Source of the DNA: Nonomuraea africana
GTDB lineage: Bacteria; Actinomycetota; Actinomycetes; Streptosporangiales; Streptosporangiaceae
Reading direction: 5' to 3'
Assembly: GCF_014873535.1 (NCBI RefSeq)
Contig: NZ_JADBEF010000001.1
Location: forward strand, 4,588,001 to 4,652,000
Length of the DNA stretch: 64,000 nt
Part shown: positions 26,235 to 34,754 of the stretch, piece after piece
Position numbering within the stretch: position 1 is the first letter of the stretch
Layout of the letters: each line of letters opens with the position of its first letter
Position numbers and translations under genes: made by a program
Notes under the pieces: model-generated
Told to the model about the DNA's origin: nothing
Databases searched by the model: none
The model's input: the letters and a program-made list of their open reading frames with translations, nothing else

Positions 26235-27377
26235 ATGGCCACCCAGACAGGGCTGCCGCTCTTCGTCCTCGGGCAGGGCACCGATCCGCACAGCGAGAAG
26301 GGGGTCGACTGTCCCGGCGAGCTGCCCGCCGCCTCCGATCCCGATCTCGTGGAGCGGGCACGCAAGGCCAAGGAGGCGCTGGGCGACCGGCTGTTCGTCC
26401 TCGGTCACCACTACCAGCGTGACGAGGTCATCCAGTTCGCGGACGTCACCGGCGACTCCTTCAAGCTCGCGCAGCAGGCGGCGGCCCGTCCCGAGGCGGA
26501 GTACATCGTCTTCTGCGGCGTGCACTTCATGGCCGAGTCGGCCGACATCCTCACGGGCGACGCGCAGAAGGTGATCCTCCCCGACCTCGCGGCCGGCTGC
26601 TCGATGGCCGACATGGCGACCTTCGACCAGGTCGAGGAGGCGTGGGAGATCCTGGAGGACGCGGGCATCGCCGACGACGTGGTCCCGGTCACGTACATGA
26701 ACTCCAGCGCCGACATCAAGGCCTTCTGCGGCAGGCACGGCGGCGCCGTGTGCACCTCCTCCAACGCGAAGCGGGCGCTGGAGTGGGCCTTCGAGCAGGG
26801 CGAGAAGGTGCTCTTCCTGCCCGACCAGCACCTCGGCCGCAACACCGCCGTGCTGGAGATGGGCCTGTCGCTCGACGACTGCCTGGTCTACAACCCGCAC
26901 CGGCCGCCGTCCGCCGAGGAGCTGCGCCGGGCGAAGATCATCCTGTGGAAGGGCCACTGCTCGGTGCACGGCCGCTTCACCGCCGACTCGGTCGACGACG
27001 TACGGCGGCGCATCCCCGGCGTGAACGTCCTGGTCCACCCCGAGTGCAAGCACGAGGTCGTGCTGAAGGCCGACTACGTCGGCTCGACCGAGTACATCAT
27101 CAAGCAGCTGGAGGCCGCCCCCGCGGGCTCGAAGTGGGCGATCGGCACCGAGCTGAACCTGGTCAAGCGGCTCGGCCAGATGTTCCCCGACAAGAGCGTC
27201 TCGTTCCTGGACAAGACGGTCTGCTACTGCTCGACCATGAACCGCATCGACCTGCCGCACCTGGTGTGGGCGCTGGAGTCGCTGGTGCTCGGCGACGTCG
27301 TCAACCAGATCACGGTCGACGCCGACACCACCCACTGGGCCAAGGTCGCGCTGGACCGCATGCTGGCCCTGCCGTAG
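26235..27377 (+). CDS. nadA: Quinolinate synthase NadA
   Basis: 380 aa. Condenses iminoaspartate with dihydroxyacetone phosphate to quinolinate for NAD synthesis; a 4Fe-4S enzyme. Conserved cysteines in 'FCGVHFMAESADIL' (~95), 'LVHPECKHEV' and 'DKTVCYCSTMNRID' (~335) are the cluster ligands or neighbours, with 'LGHHYQRDEVIQ' and 'VTYMNSSADIKAF' in the active site. ATG 26235 is preceded by AAGGGGG. nadB and nadC are not in the window. Lies opposite the ErpA-like gene, a likely source of its cluster. Confidence 0.96.
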   Translation: MATQTGLPLFVLGQGTDPHSEKGVDCPGELPAASDPDLVERARKAKEALGDRLFVLGHHYQRDEVIQFADVTGDSFKLAQQAAARPEAEYIVFCGVHFMAESADILTGDAQKVILPDLAAGCSMADMATFDQVEEAWEILEDAGIADDVVPVTYMNSSADIKAFCGRHGGAVCTSSNAKRALEWAFEQGEKVLFLPDQHLGRNTAVLEMGLSLDDCLVYNPHRPPSAEELRRAKIILWKGHCSVHGRFTADSVDDVRRRIPGVNVLVHPECKHEVVLKADYVGSTEYIIKQLEAAPAGSKWAIGTELNLVKRLGQMFPDKSVSFLDKTVCYCSTMNRIDLPHLVWALESLVLGDVVNQITVDADTTHWAKVALDRMLALP

Positions 27378-27394
27378 CCCCGGGCGGCCCGCCG

Positions 27395-28126
27395 CTAGAC
27401 GAGTGAGTACACCACCCGGACGTTGACCGACAGGTTCTGACGTCCGGGACTCACCGAGGATCGGTCCTCGGCGACCGCGCCCGCGAAGGTCAGGGGCTGC
27501 GGACCGCCCGTCACCTCGTCGCTGACGAGCACGACCTCGCCGAGCCGCCGGCCCGCCAGCTCGGCGAACTGCCTCGCCTTGGCCTGCGCGTCCCTGAAGG
27601 CGGCGGCGCGGGCCGCCTCCAGCAGCGCACCGGGATCGGACACCTCGAAGGAGATCCCGTTGAGCCTGACGTCCTCGCCGACCGCCACGGCGGCGTCGAT
27701 GATCCGATCGGCCTGGTTCAGGTCGCGCACGACCGCCTCGACGCCCTGGGCGCCCCGGTAGCCGGACACCTTCGGGTAGGCCTCGTACTCGGGGCCGAGC
27801 GACAGCTCGTTCGTCCGCAGGTCCTTGGCCGCCACCCCGGCCGCGACCAGGGCGGCCGTGAGCTTGGCCGCGCCGGCCCTGACGGCCTTGAACGCCTCGC
27901 CCGCGCTGGCCGCGCGCACTTCGACGCCCGCCGACAGGCGCATGACGTCGGGCGCGGCCGAGACCACGCCCTCTCCGACGACCGATATCCGGTTCCTCGT
28001 CTCGTCCACAACCACCCTCGCAGGATCCGCGGCCGCCGCCATGACGGGTCCGCCGAGCATGCCCATCCCCGCGACCGCGACGGCCGAGGCCGCCAGCGCA
28101 TAAGCCAGTCTCATCATGTGTGTCAT
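27395..28126 (-). CDS. Exported SIMPL-domain (DUF541) protein
   Basis: 243 aa. An N-terminal signal peptide/anchor ('LAASAVAVAGMGMLGGPVMA') is followed by a SIMPL/DUF541 domain: 'ISVVGEGVVSAAPDVMRLSA' at its start and 'RDAQAKARQFAELAGRRLGE' in the characteristic helix. Homologues are periplasmic or secreted oligomers linked to stress and signalling; the biochemical role is unsettled. ATG 28126 is preceded by GGCTGGTGAC; ATGs at 28117 and 28114 are alternatives. Converges on nadA with a 17-bp gap. Confidence 0.82.
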   Translation of the reverse strand: MTHMMRLAYALAASAVAVAGMGMLGGPVMAAAADPARVVVDETRNRISVVGEGVVSAAPDVMRLSAGVEVRAASAGEAFKAVRAGAAKLTAALVAAGVAAKDLRTNELSLGPEYEAYPKVSGYRGAQGVEAVVRDLNQADRIIDAAVAVGEDVRLNGISFEVSDPGALLEAARAAAFRDAQAKARQFAELAGRRLGEVVLVSDEVTGGPQPLTFAGAVAEDRSSVSPGRQNLSVNVRVVYSLV

Positions 28127-28173
28127 GTCACCAGCCGGCCCCCGCGCCCCGCTGGATCGACCCGGCCGCTTGA

Positions 28174-28932
28174 CTAGATCATGGAATGGTCGGCCCACCA
28201 TCTCAGCAGTTTGGTCTCGCCCTCCAGGCGGTGCCGCTCGAGCTCGCCCCTCCGCCAGACCACCAGCAGCAGCTCGGCCGCGGTGTCGGTGTGCAGCGTC
28301 GCGGTCGCCCGCGCCGCCGAGCGCTCGTAGGCGAACCCCTCGGGCCCGAGCGTGATCAGCCACGCCGCGCCGGAGCCGGTCCGCCACGAGATCGTCTCCC
28401 CGTCGCCGGCCAGCTCGCGTACCTCGGGGCGCCACCGGCGCGCGTACGGCAGGACGTCCAGGAACTCCTCCACCCCGTCGATCGCCACGTCCTCGGCGAT
28501 CCCGGGCGCCTCGCCCAGGGCCAGCGCCGCGTCGGCGTGGTGCACCACCGTCTCGTGGAGCTGCCTGCGCGACCAGAACCGCACGTGCCTGTCGCCGCCC
28601 CACGCCCACATCGGCGCGCCGGCGTCGTGCGCGGTCAGCGCCTCGTCCAGCAGTCCCGCCCCCTTGTGGAGCCATGCCGCCAGCTCCTCGGACGGCAGAT
28701 CCGCGAACCCGGCCTCGATCGCCGTCCGGTCCAGCCGCTCGGACGCCAGGTCGCGCACCATCGACGCCGCCCACCGGTGGACAGCGCCGGTGTGCAGGAC
28801 GAGCTGCCGCAGGTCCCACCCCGGGCAGGTCGGCACCGGCGTCGAGAAGTCGGCGCCCTCCACGGTGCGCGCCATCCGCTCGATCCGCGTGACCGCCGCC
28901 GCCGCGTGCCGCTCGTGCGTCCAGTCCACCAT
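28174..28932 (-). CDS. Maleylpyruvate-isomerase-like, mycothiol-dependent (DinB fold) protein
   Basis: 252 aa. An MDMPI N-terminal DinB-type four-helix bundle has candidate metal ligands in 'LVLHTGAVHRW' and 'QLHETVVHHADAAL'; 'TPVPTCPGWDLRQLVLH' is the family opening. An SCP2-like/MDMPI_C domain follows ('WLITLGPEGFAYERS'). Proteins of this class use mycothiol as thiol cofactor; the substrate is unknown. ATG 28932 follows GGGAGG at 4 nt. A GTG at 29031 overlapping the upstream stop would add 33 atypical residues. Confidence 0.82.
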   Translation of the reverse strand: MVDWTHERHAAAAVTRIERMARTVEGADFSTPVPTCPGWDLRQLVLHTGAVHRWAASMVRDLASERLDRTAIEAGFADLPSEELAAWLHKGAGLLDEALTAHDAGAPMWAWGGDRHVRFWSRRQLHETVVHHADAALALGEAPGIAEDVAIDGVEEFLDVLPYARRWRPEVRELAGDGETISWRTGSGAAWLITLGPEGFAYERSAARATATLHTDTAAELLLVVWRRGELERHRLEGETKLLRWWADHSMI

Positions 28933-29027
28933 GCCGCCTCCCAGCGCCCGATCCGCTTCCCCGCCGTCCCCGTTCTCTTCGCTTCCCCGCCGATCGTGCC
29001 ATCCCCACGCGAACCGGGCCACCCCGG

Positions 29028-30407
29028 TCACATGCGGTCACCTCCATCACGTTCAGTTACCCCGGTCACGTCCGGTAGCCCCGGCACGCGTGGCTCCTGA
29101 CAGGCCTCGACCACCGCGGCGCGCCGCTCACCCTCGTCCGCCACTCCGACCAGGCGCGCGCCCAGGTCCGCGGCCAGCCGCGCGCGGCACTCGCCCGCCC
29201 CGCCCGTACTGATCACCGTCACCGGCACCGCGGGGAACGGATGCTCCCGCCTGACCTCCTCGAGATCGGCCGCCATCTCGCCTCTGGCCAGCCACTCCCC
29301 CACCGCGGCGGCGGCCACCCTGCCCGTGCGGTAGACGCCGTGGGGATCTACCATGCCCGTGCGCAGCCGGTGCGCCAGCGGGCCCAGCGCCCTGGCCACG
29401 GCGGCCGCCCCCCACGTGGCGCCGAGGGCGGGCGCCCATCTGCGCAGGCCGGCCGCCCACGCGGTGCCGGGGCCCGCCCCACAGGCCGGATCGATCAGGA
29501 CCAGGCGCGCCACGCGCAGCGGATGCAGCCTGGCGAAGGCCTCGGCGTGCCAGGCGGCCACCGAGCGCGCCACGACCGTCGCGCGCTCCGAACCCGGGAC
29601 GAGCGCGGCCAGGCGGGCGGCTTCGCCGTACAGGGTGGGCGGGGTGGTCACGGCGGGGCTGAGCCCGAGACCCGGGCGGTCGAAGCGGATGACGCGGTGG
29701 CCGTGGCGCAGGGTCTCGGCGACGGCGTCCCAGTGGAACCAGGCGCCCGCGGGACCCGAGCTGAGCAGCACGGGACGGCCCGCCCCTTCGCTGACGACGT
29801 GGAAGGGTCCGCTCTCCAGGGCGGGGGTGGCCTCGACCAGCAGCCGCGTGGCGAGGTAGAGCAGCCAGATGGCGATGAGCGTGACCTGGAGGCGCTGGGC
29901 GAGCCCCGCGTACCTGCCCACGGCGTCGGCGACGAGCGTGGCCATCGTGGCCGCGTACGTGGCGGCGGTGACCAGCCAGGCGAGCGGGCTGCGCCACCGC
30001 GCGCTGAGCAGCACCATCGCCACCAGCACGGCCGCGGTGGCGGCGACGCCCGCCGCCACGTGCGCCTGATGGGCGAAGGAGAGCGCCCCGCCGCAACCGG
30101 CGCAGTCGAGAGGGAACAGCCCACCGACGGCGGTGCAGAGGCCGAACAGGGCCATCGCCAGCCAGCCCTGCCACTCCTCCCGCACCCTGACCACGAGCGC
30201 GACCCCGGCCAGGCAGGTCAGGCCCGCGACAGTGTCGCAGAACCTGAACAGGACCGACCACTCCTGGTCGCGGGCGGCCAGCCGGCTGACGAAGCCGTGC
30301 AGCCTGTCGAGCCCCTCGCTGGTGAACTGGCCCGGCATCCACGCGCTGGAGAAGACGGCCGCGACGACGAACGCGCAGGCGGCTGCCAGGTCGAGTCGTC
30401 GCTCCAT
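29028..30407 (-). CDS. DUF998-like membrane domain fused to degenerate alpha/beta hydrolase
   Basis: 459 aa. Residues 1-195 contain six predicted helices in the DUF998 pattern; residues ~200-440 form an alpha/beta-hydrolase-like domain ('HRVIRFDRPGLGLSP', 'ARLVLIDPACGAG'). The nucleophile elbow, normally G-x-S-x-G, is 'VARSVAAWHAE', so both glycines are lost, and no catalytic His is evident near the C-terminus ('LVGVADEGERR'). The domain may therefore bind rather than hydrolyse (inference). ATG 30407 chosen; no good ribosome-binding site. Confidence 0.7.
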   Translation of the reverse strand: MERRLDLAAACAFVVAAVFSSAWMPGQFTSEGLDRLHGFVSRLAARDQEWSVLFRFCDTVAGLTCLAGVALVVRVREEWQGWLAMALFGLCTAVGGLFPLDCAGCGGALSFAHQAHVAAGVAATAAVLVAMVLLSARWRSPLAWLVTAATYAATMATLVADAVGRYAGLAQRLQVTLIAIWLLYLATRLLVEATPALESGPFHVVSEGAGRPVLLSSGPAGAWFHWDAVAETLRHGHRVIRFDRPGLGLSPAVTTPPTLYGEAARLAALVPGSERATVVARSVAAWHAEAFARLHPLRVARLVLIDPACGAGPGTAWAAGLRRWAPALGATWGAAAVARALGPLAHRLRTGMVDPHGVYRTGRVAAAAVGEWLARGEMAADLEEVRREHPFPAVPVTVISTGGAGECRARLAADLGARLVGVADEGERRAAVVEACQEPRVPGLPDVTGVTERDGGDRM

Positions 30408-30457
30408 GTGATCATTAGATCACCAGGGGTGCGGACCGCCGATCACCGGGTCACGGG

Positions 30458-31015
30458 TCACAGGCCGGGCGCGCCCCAGACGGGGAACCAGCGCGCGAGA
30501 TCCTCCTCGATCCTCAGCTCCTCCGCGAGCGCGCCGCGGGCCTGCAGCTCCAGCGCGTTGTCCCGGTGCTGTCCGCCCAGCGGCGCGAAGGGATAGAACG
30601 TGCCGCGCTTGTAGAGATAGACGATCGCCAGCCGGCGGCCCCGGGGATCGGCGAACGCCACCAGCGAGCACAGCAGGGAAGGACCGAAGCCGGCGTCCTC
30701 CAGCGAGGAGTTGACGGCGTGCAGTTCGGTGACGAGGTCGGTGACCGCGTCAGGGGCGCGCCTGACCAGCAGCCACGTGTAGCCGTAGACGTCCGTAGAC
30801 TCCTCCACCCGCTCGCCGAGCAGCGCCTTGACGTCGCCCTGGAGCGTGGCGAACGCGCCGCCCTCCGCCGCCCTGAAGCTCACCGAGCCCTCCCCGGTCG
30901 GCGCCAGGCCCGTGGCGGCCTGCAGCGTGACGGCCGCGGAGGGCAGCGCGAACAGCGCGTCGAGGTTGGGTTCGGCCTGCTTGGTCCTGCCGAGAATCAC
31001 ATCGAGCCAGCCCAT
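30458..31015 (-). CDS. PspA-associated protein PspAB
   Basis: 185 aa soluble protein opening 'MGWLDVILGRTKQAEPNLDALFALPSA' (shown in part), with 'RLAIVYLYKRGTFYPFAPL' and 'IEEDLARWFPVWGAPGL' at the end, as expected for PspAB. Last gene of pspA-pspAA-htpX-pspAB, 3 bp after htpX. Thought to belong to the actinobacterial phage-shock/envelope-stress system; its molecular role is not established. Confidence 0.85.
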   Translation of the reverse strand: MGWLDVILGRTKQAEPNLDALFALPSAAVTLQAATGLAPTGEGSVSFRAAEGGAFATLQGDVKALLGERVEESTDVYGYTWLLVRRAPDAVTDLVTELHAVNSSLEDAGFGPSLLCSLVAFADPRGRRLAIVYLYKRGTFYPFAPLGGQHRDNALELQARGALAEELRIEEDLARWFPVWGAPGL

Positions 31016-31018
31016 CGC

Positions 31019-31915
31019 TCAGCCCCTCCCTAGTTGTGCGGAGATCTTCGCCAGGTTCTCCAGCCTGCGCTGGAGCGGCGGGTGCGTTGAGAACAGCGTC
31101 GCCAGCGTCTCTCCCTGCTTCAGCGCGGGAGCGAAGTAGAAGGCGTTGAACGGCTCGGCCTCGCGCAGGTCGCGCGTCGGGATCCTGGCCATCTCGCCGC
31201 TCACCTTGGTCAGCGCGCTGGCCAGCGCGGACGGCTGCTGCGTCAGCAGCGCCCCCGCCCGGTCGGCGGCCAGTTCCCTGTACCGCGACAGGGCCCGGGT
31301 CAGCAGGAAGCTGACGGCGTAGACCAGTATCGAGACCAGCATGACGATCAGGCCGATGGGCAGCCCGCCCTGGTTGTCGCGGCGGCCGCCGAGCCCCGAG
31401 TAGAGGGCGAACCTCGTCATGAGGCCCGCCACGATGCCGAGGAAGGAGGCGATCGTCATGACCGCGACGTCGCGGTGCGCCACGTGCGACAGTTCGTGGG
31501 CCAGCACGCCTTCGAGCTCCTCGGGCTCCAGGCGGCGCAGGATGCCGGTCGTCACGCAGACGACGGCCTTCTTCTGGTTACGGCCGGTGGCGAAGGCGTT
31601 CGGCAGGTCGGAGTCGGCGACGGCCACCCTCGGCTTGGGCATGTCGGCCATCGCGCAGAGCCTGTCGATCAGGCCGTGCAGCTCGGGCGCCTCCTGCGGC
31701 GAGACCTCCCGCCCGCCCATCGCGAACAGGGCGATGCGGTCGGACAGGAAGTACTGCGCCAGGAGCATGACACCGGCGATCAGCAGCACGCTCAGCGCCC
31801 GCACGCCCAAGGCGATGAGGGCGCCGACGAAGACGACGTAGAGCAGCCCGAGCAGGAACATCGTCACGACCATGCGGCTGGTGAGGCCGCGGTCGGACGC
31901 GAACCGGGTGCTCAC
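31019..31915 (-). CDS. htpX: Membrane zinc metalloprotease HtpX
   Basis: 298 aa M48 protease that degrades damaged membrane proteins. Transmembrane helices at ~15-55, ~155-178 and ~185-210; zinc site 'LAHELSHVAHRD' (HExxH, ~residue 145) and third ligand Glu in 'RYRELAADRAGALL'. Placed between pspAA and pspAB with 3-bp gaps, so co-expressed with PspA in membrane stress. Confidence 0.95.
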   Translation of the reverse strand: MSTRFASDRGLTSRMVVTMFLLGLLYVVFVGALIALGVRALSVLLIAGVMLLAQYFLSDRIALFAMGGREVSPQEAPELHGLIDRLCAMADMPKPRVAVADSDLPNAFATGRNQKKAVVCVTTGILRRLEPEELEGVLAHELSHVAHRDVAVMTIASFLGIVAGLMTRFALYSGLGGRRDNQGGLPIGLIVMLVSILVYAVSFLLTRALSRYRELAADRAGALLTQQPSALASALTKVSGEMARIPTRDLREAEPFNAFYFAPALKQGETLATLFSTHPPLQRRLENLAKISAQLGRG

Positions 31916-31918
31916 GGG

Positions 31919-32197
31919 CTAACCCGGGATGAGCCCCGAGTCGCCCAGCATCTCCCGGACCTCCTCGATCGAGGCGTCCGCGGGGGGAAGGATCAGCTCA
32001 GACGGCTCCAGGCTGTCGTCAGGCAGCGCCTTACCGACGTGGCGCACCTTGTCGAGCAGAGCGTGAAGCTTGTCGCGGAACTCGGGCTCGTCGTCGGCCT
32101 CGATGGCCGCCTCGAGCTCGCTGTCGAGCTCGTTGAGCACGCCGAGGTCGCCGTCGGCGATCTGCACCTGGCCCTCGCCCATGATTCTGACGATCAT
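31919..32197 (-). CDS. PspA-associated protein PspAA
   Basis: 92 aa acidic protein ('MIVRIMGEGQVQIAD' opening; 'LNELDSELEAAIEADD'; 'IEEVREMLGDSGLIPG' end). The PspAA domain binds PspA-type coiled coils in this phylum. Its ATG overlaps the pspA stop (ATGA), consistent with stoichiometric production. Confidence 0.88.
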   Translation of the reverse strand: MIVRIMGEGQVQIADGDLGVLNELDSELEAAIEADDEPEFRDKLHALLDKVRHVGKALPDDSLEPSELILPPADASIEEVREMLGDSGLIPG

Positions 32198-32988
32198 GCG
32201 GGCTCCCCGGGCTGGCGCAGCTGCTGGGTCTGCGACTGCGGCTGGGCCTGCGGCTGCCCCTGCTCGAGGGAGGGCTGGGGCGCGGGGCCCTGACCGAGCT
32301 CGGCCTTCATCCTCGCGAGCTCGAGCTCGACGTCCCTGCCGCCGCCCATGCGGTCGAGCTCGGCCTGGATGTCGTCGTTGCGGCTGCCGCTGAAGTCGTC
32401 GAGGGCGCCGCTGGCCAGCAGCTCGTCGATGGCTCCCGCGCGGGCCTGCATCTGCGCCGTCTTGTCCTCGGCCCGCTGGATGGCGAGACCGACGTCGCCC
32501 ATCTCCTCGGAGATGCCGGAGAACGCCTCGTTGATGCGGGTCTGCGCCTCGGCCGCGGTGTAGGTGGCCTTGATGGTCTCCTTCTTGTGACGGAAGGAGT
32601 CGACCTTGGCCTGGAGCCGCTGGGAGGCCGTGGTGAGCTTCTCCTCCTCGGCCTGCAGGTTGTCGTGCTGGACGCGCAGGTCGGCGATCTGGGTCTGCAG
32701 GCTGGAGCGGCGGCTCAGAGCCTCACGCGCCAGGTCCTCGCGACCCACCGACAACGCCTTGCGCCCCTGGTCCTCGAGACGGGAGGACTGCTGCTCGATC
32801 TGGTTGATCTGCAGCTCCACCCGCTTGCGCGACGTGGCGACGTCCGCCACACCCCTGCGCACCTTCTGCAGCAGCTCCAGTTGCCGCTGGTAGGAGTAGT
32901 CAAGGGTCTCGCGCGGATCCTCCATTTTGTCCAGGGCCTTGTTGGCCTTGGACTTGAAGATCATCGAAAGTCTCTTCATCACGCTCAT
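32194..32988 (-). CDS. pspA: PspA/IM30 family phage-shock protein
   Basis: 264 aa peripheral membrane protein of the ESCRT-III-like PspA/Vipp1 family, which coats and protects stressed membranes. N-terminal amphipathic helix 'MKRLSMIFKSKANKALDKME', then near-continuous coiled coil to ~residue 220 ('LQTQIADLRVQHDNLQAEEE'). A Gln/Pro-rich C-terminal tail (~235-264) is absent in enterobacterial PspA. First gene of the four-gene operon; ATG 32988, with GGGGAC upstream. Confidence 0.93.
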   Translation of the reverse strand: MSVMKRLSMIFKSKANKALDKMEDPRETLDYSYQRQLELLQKVRRGVADVATSRKRVELQINQIEQQSSRLEDQGRKALSVGREDLAREALSRRSSLQTQIADLRVQHDNLQAEEEKLTTASQRLQAKVDSFRHKKETIKATYTAAEAQTRINEAFSGISEEMGDVGLAIQRAEDKTAQMQARAGAIDELLASGALDDFSGSRNDDIQAELDRMGGGRDVELELARMKAELGQGPAPQPSLEQGQPQAQPQSQTQQLRQPGEPA

Positions 32989-33100
32989 GCGCGTCGGCCG
33001 TCCCCTTCTTAGGTCGTGCTGTGGTCACCCAGTGCAGCGCAGCCGCCTTGGGATTACCCTACGCATAACGCACGGGGGCGTCACTAAGTTGCACTCCAGG

Positions 33101-33106
33101 TAGGGT
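33101..33106 (+). promoter_or_regulatory. -10 box TAGGGT before the DUF3043 gene
   Basis: Seven nt before the GTG at 33114. Confidence 0.45.
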
Positions 33107-33113
33107 TGACACT

Positions 33114-33725
33114 GTGTTGCGTCGCCGTTCCCAGACCTCAGTGGACGATTCCCCCGTCCCCACTGACGATCCTAAGCCCCAGGGCAAAGGACGTCCCACT
33201 CCGAAGCGCCGTGACGCCGAGGGGCGTCGGCGCCAGCCTGTGACCGCTCCAGCCAACCGCAAAGACGCCTACAAGCAGATGCGGGCCAGGCAGGCGGCCG
33301 ACAGGGACAAGGCCCGTCAGGGCATGATGCGCGGCGAGGAGCGTTACCTCCCCGCCCGCGACAAGGGCCCCGTGCGCAAGTTCGCCCGCGACTGGGTCGA
33401 CTCGCGCCGCGTGGTCAGCCAGTACTTCCTGCCGTTCTCCCTGGTGATCCTGCTGCTGACGTGGATCCCCTTCCCGCCCGAGATCCGCAACTGGGTCTAC
33501 TTCGGAGTCATCACGATCGGCTGGCCGATCATGATGGTCGGCGTGCTCGCCACCTCCGTGTGGGTGTCATGGAAGGTGAAGAAGCTCGCCGCGGAGAAGT
33601 TCCCCGGCGAGAACCTCAAGGGCATCGGCTTCTACGCGGCCATGCGGGCCCTGCAGATCCGCAGGCTCCGCTTCCCTCCGCCGCAGTTCCTGCCCGGCGG
33701 CAAGCCCGTGCCGCCGAAGGCCTGA
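33114..33725 (+). CDS. DUF3043 membrane protein
   Basis: 203 aa. A strongly basic, disordered N-terminus (~1-65: 'RRRSQTSVDDSPVP', 'GRPTPKRRDAEGRRR') is followed by the family core 'RYLPARDKGPVRKFARDWVD', two transmembrane helices (~105-123, ~128-150) and a basic C-terminal segment ('RALQIRRLRFPPPQF'). Conserved across actinobacteria at this locus; function unknown. GTG start, leaderless type. Confidence 0.88.
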   Translation: MLRRRSQTSVDDSPVPTDDPKPQGKGRPTPKRRDAEGRRRQPVTAPANRKDAYKQMRARQAADRDKARQGMMRGEERYLPARDKGPVRKFARDWVDSRRVVSQYFLPFSLVILLLTWIPFPPEIRNWVYFGVITIGWPIMMVGVLATSVWVSWKVKKLAAEKFPGENLKGIGFYAAMRALQIRRLRFPPPQFLPGGKPVPPKA

Positions 33726-33736
33726 CCCTTTCTCGC

Positions 33737-33773
33737 CGTACGGCCCGCGTCCCCGATGGACGCGGGCCGTACG
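33737..33773. terminator. Strong bidirectional terminator between DUF3043 and SUKH genes
   Basis: Perfect 16-bp stem CGTACGGCCCGCGTCC / GGACGCGGGCCGTACG with a 5-nt loop, 12 bp from each convergent gene end. Confidence 0.85.
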
Positions 33774-33784
33774 CGTGTCGCGCA

Positions 33785-34753
33785 TCAGCCGTCGGCGCGC
33801 TCCCAGCGGAGAGCTCCGCGGACCACCCGGGGCCGCCAGCCGTCGACCTCACCTCCGTCGCGCAGCGCGTCGGCGTTGGCACGCAGCAGGGCGAGATAGG
33901 ACGGCGCGCGGCCGAAGCCGACCCCTCCGATCGTGTCGTCCCAGCCGATGTCGCCCTCCTGGGAGTCGATCAGGGCGTACTCCTGATGCTCGCTGTTCCT
34001 GTCGGGGAAGTGCAGGAAGGGGATCATGCGGCCGTTCCAGTACTCCAGGCGCGGTTCGGGGTCCTCCACGGTGGGGAAGTGGTGACACAGAAACCGCCAC
34101 GTATCGCGAATCCCCCTGACACCGAGGCCCGAGGCCTCCCCCGGTCCGAAGGCCATCGAGCCGTCGTGGCGCAGCAGTGAGGCGCGCAGGTCGTCGGGGA
34201 AGCGCAGGCCCGTCTGTGCTTCGGCCACCGCGATGGTCCGCGCTCTCGCGGGGCCGCGCAGCGCGGCGTGGGTGACGGGCGCGTGCTTCTTGAGCCATCG
34301 CTCGACGCGCAGCCACTCCGCGTCCACCTCGCGCTTCACCGCAGGGTCGAGGGGGCGGATCACCGCCCGGCGCTTCTGCGGGGAGCAGGCGGGGTCACGC
34401 GTCGGCGCCGGGGTGGGCGTCGGCTCGGGCACGAGCGCGACAGTCGCCTCCGACTGTGGGACAAGCCGGTCATACTCGGCCGCGGCGCTGGGCTCGCCGG
34501 TGAGGTTCGTGGCCACGACCAGGCCCAGGGCGCCGACGAGCACGCCCGCGGCCACTCCGGCCAGCAGTCCCCTGAGGAACCTGTTCTCCTCGCGGGGACG
34601 GTAGCGCTCAAGGTCTTCCTGGGTGGGGCGGCCCAGCACCGGCTCCTGGACCTCGTCCTCGTCGTGAGGAGTTCTTCTGTCGATCCTGATCGCGATCGCG
34701 GCGAGGACGGCGGCGGTCAGCGCCATCCGCAGGAGCTTGAGCACGCGCGGCAC
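33785..34753 (-). CDS. Membrane-anchored SMI1/KNR4 (SUKH) protein, paralogue 1
   Basis: 322 aa. An N-terminal hydrophobic segment 'VPRVLKLLRMALTAAVLAAI', a second helix ~80-100, and a Pro/Thr-rich linker precede a C-terminal SMI1/KNR4 domain ('VAEAQTGLRFPDDLRASLLR', 'WNGRMIPFLHFPDRN', 'EGDIGWDDTIG'). SUKH proteins often act as immunity proteins against polymorphic toxins, but membrane-tethered ones with housekeeping neighbours are less clear. GTG 34753 starts 1 nt after the stop of paralogue 2; the shared N-terminus of both paralogues supports this start. Confidence 0.8.
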   Translation of the reverse strand: MPRVLKLLRMALTAAVLAAIAIRIDRRTPHDEDEVQEPVLGRPTQEDLERYRPREENRFLRGLLAGVAAGVLVGALGLVVATNLTGEPSAAAEYDRLVPQSEATVALVPEPTPTPAPTRDPACSPQKRRAVIRPLDPAVKREVDAEWLRVERWLKKHAPVTHAALRGPARARTIAVAEAQTGLRFPDDLRASLLRHDGSMAFGPGEASGLGVRGIRDTWRFLCHHFPTVEDPEPRLEYWNGRMIPFLHFPDRNSEHQEYALIDSQEGDIGWDDTIGGVGFGRAPSYLALLRANADALRDGGEVDGWRPRVVRGALRWERADG

Positions 34754-34754
34754 C

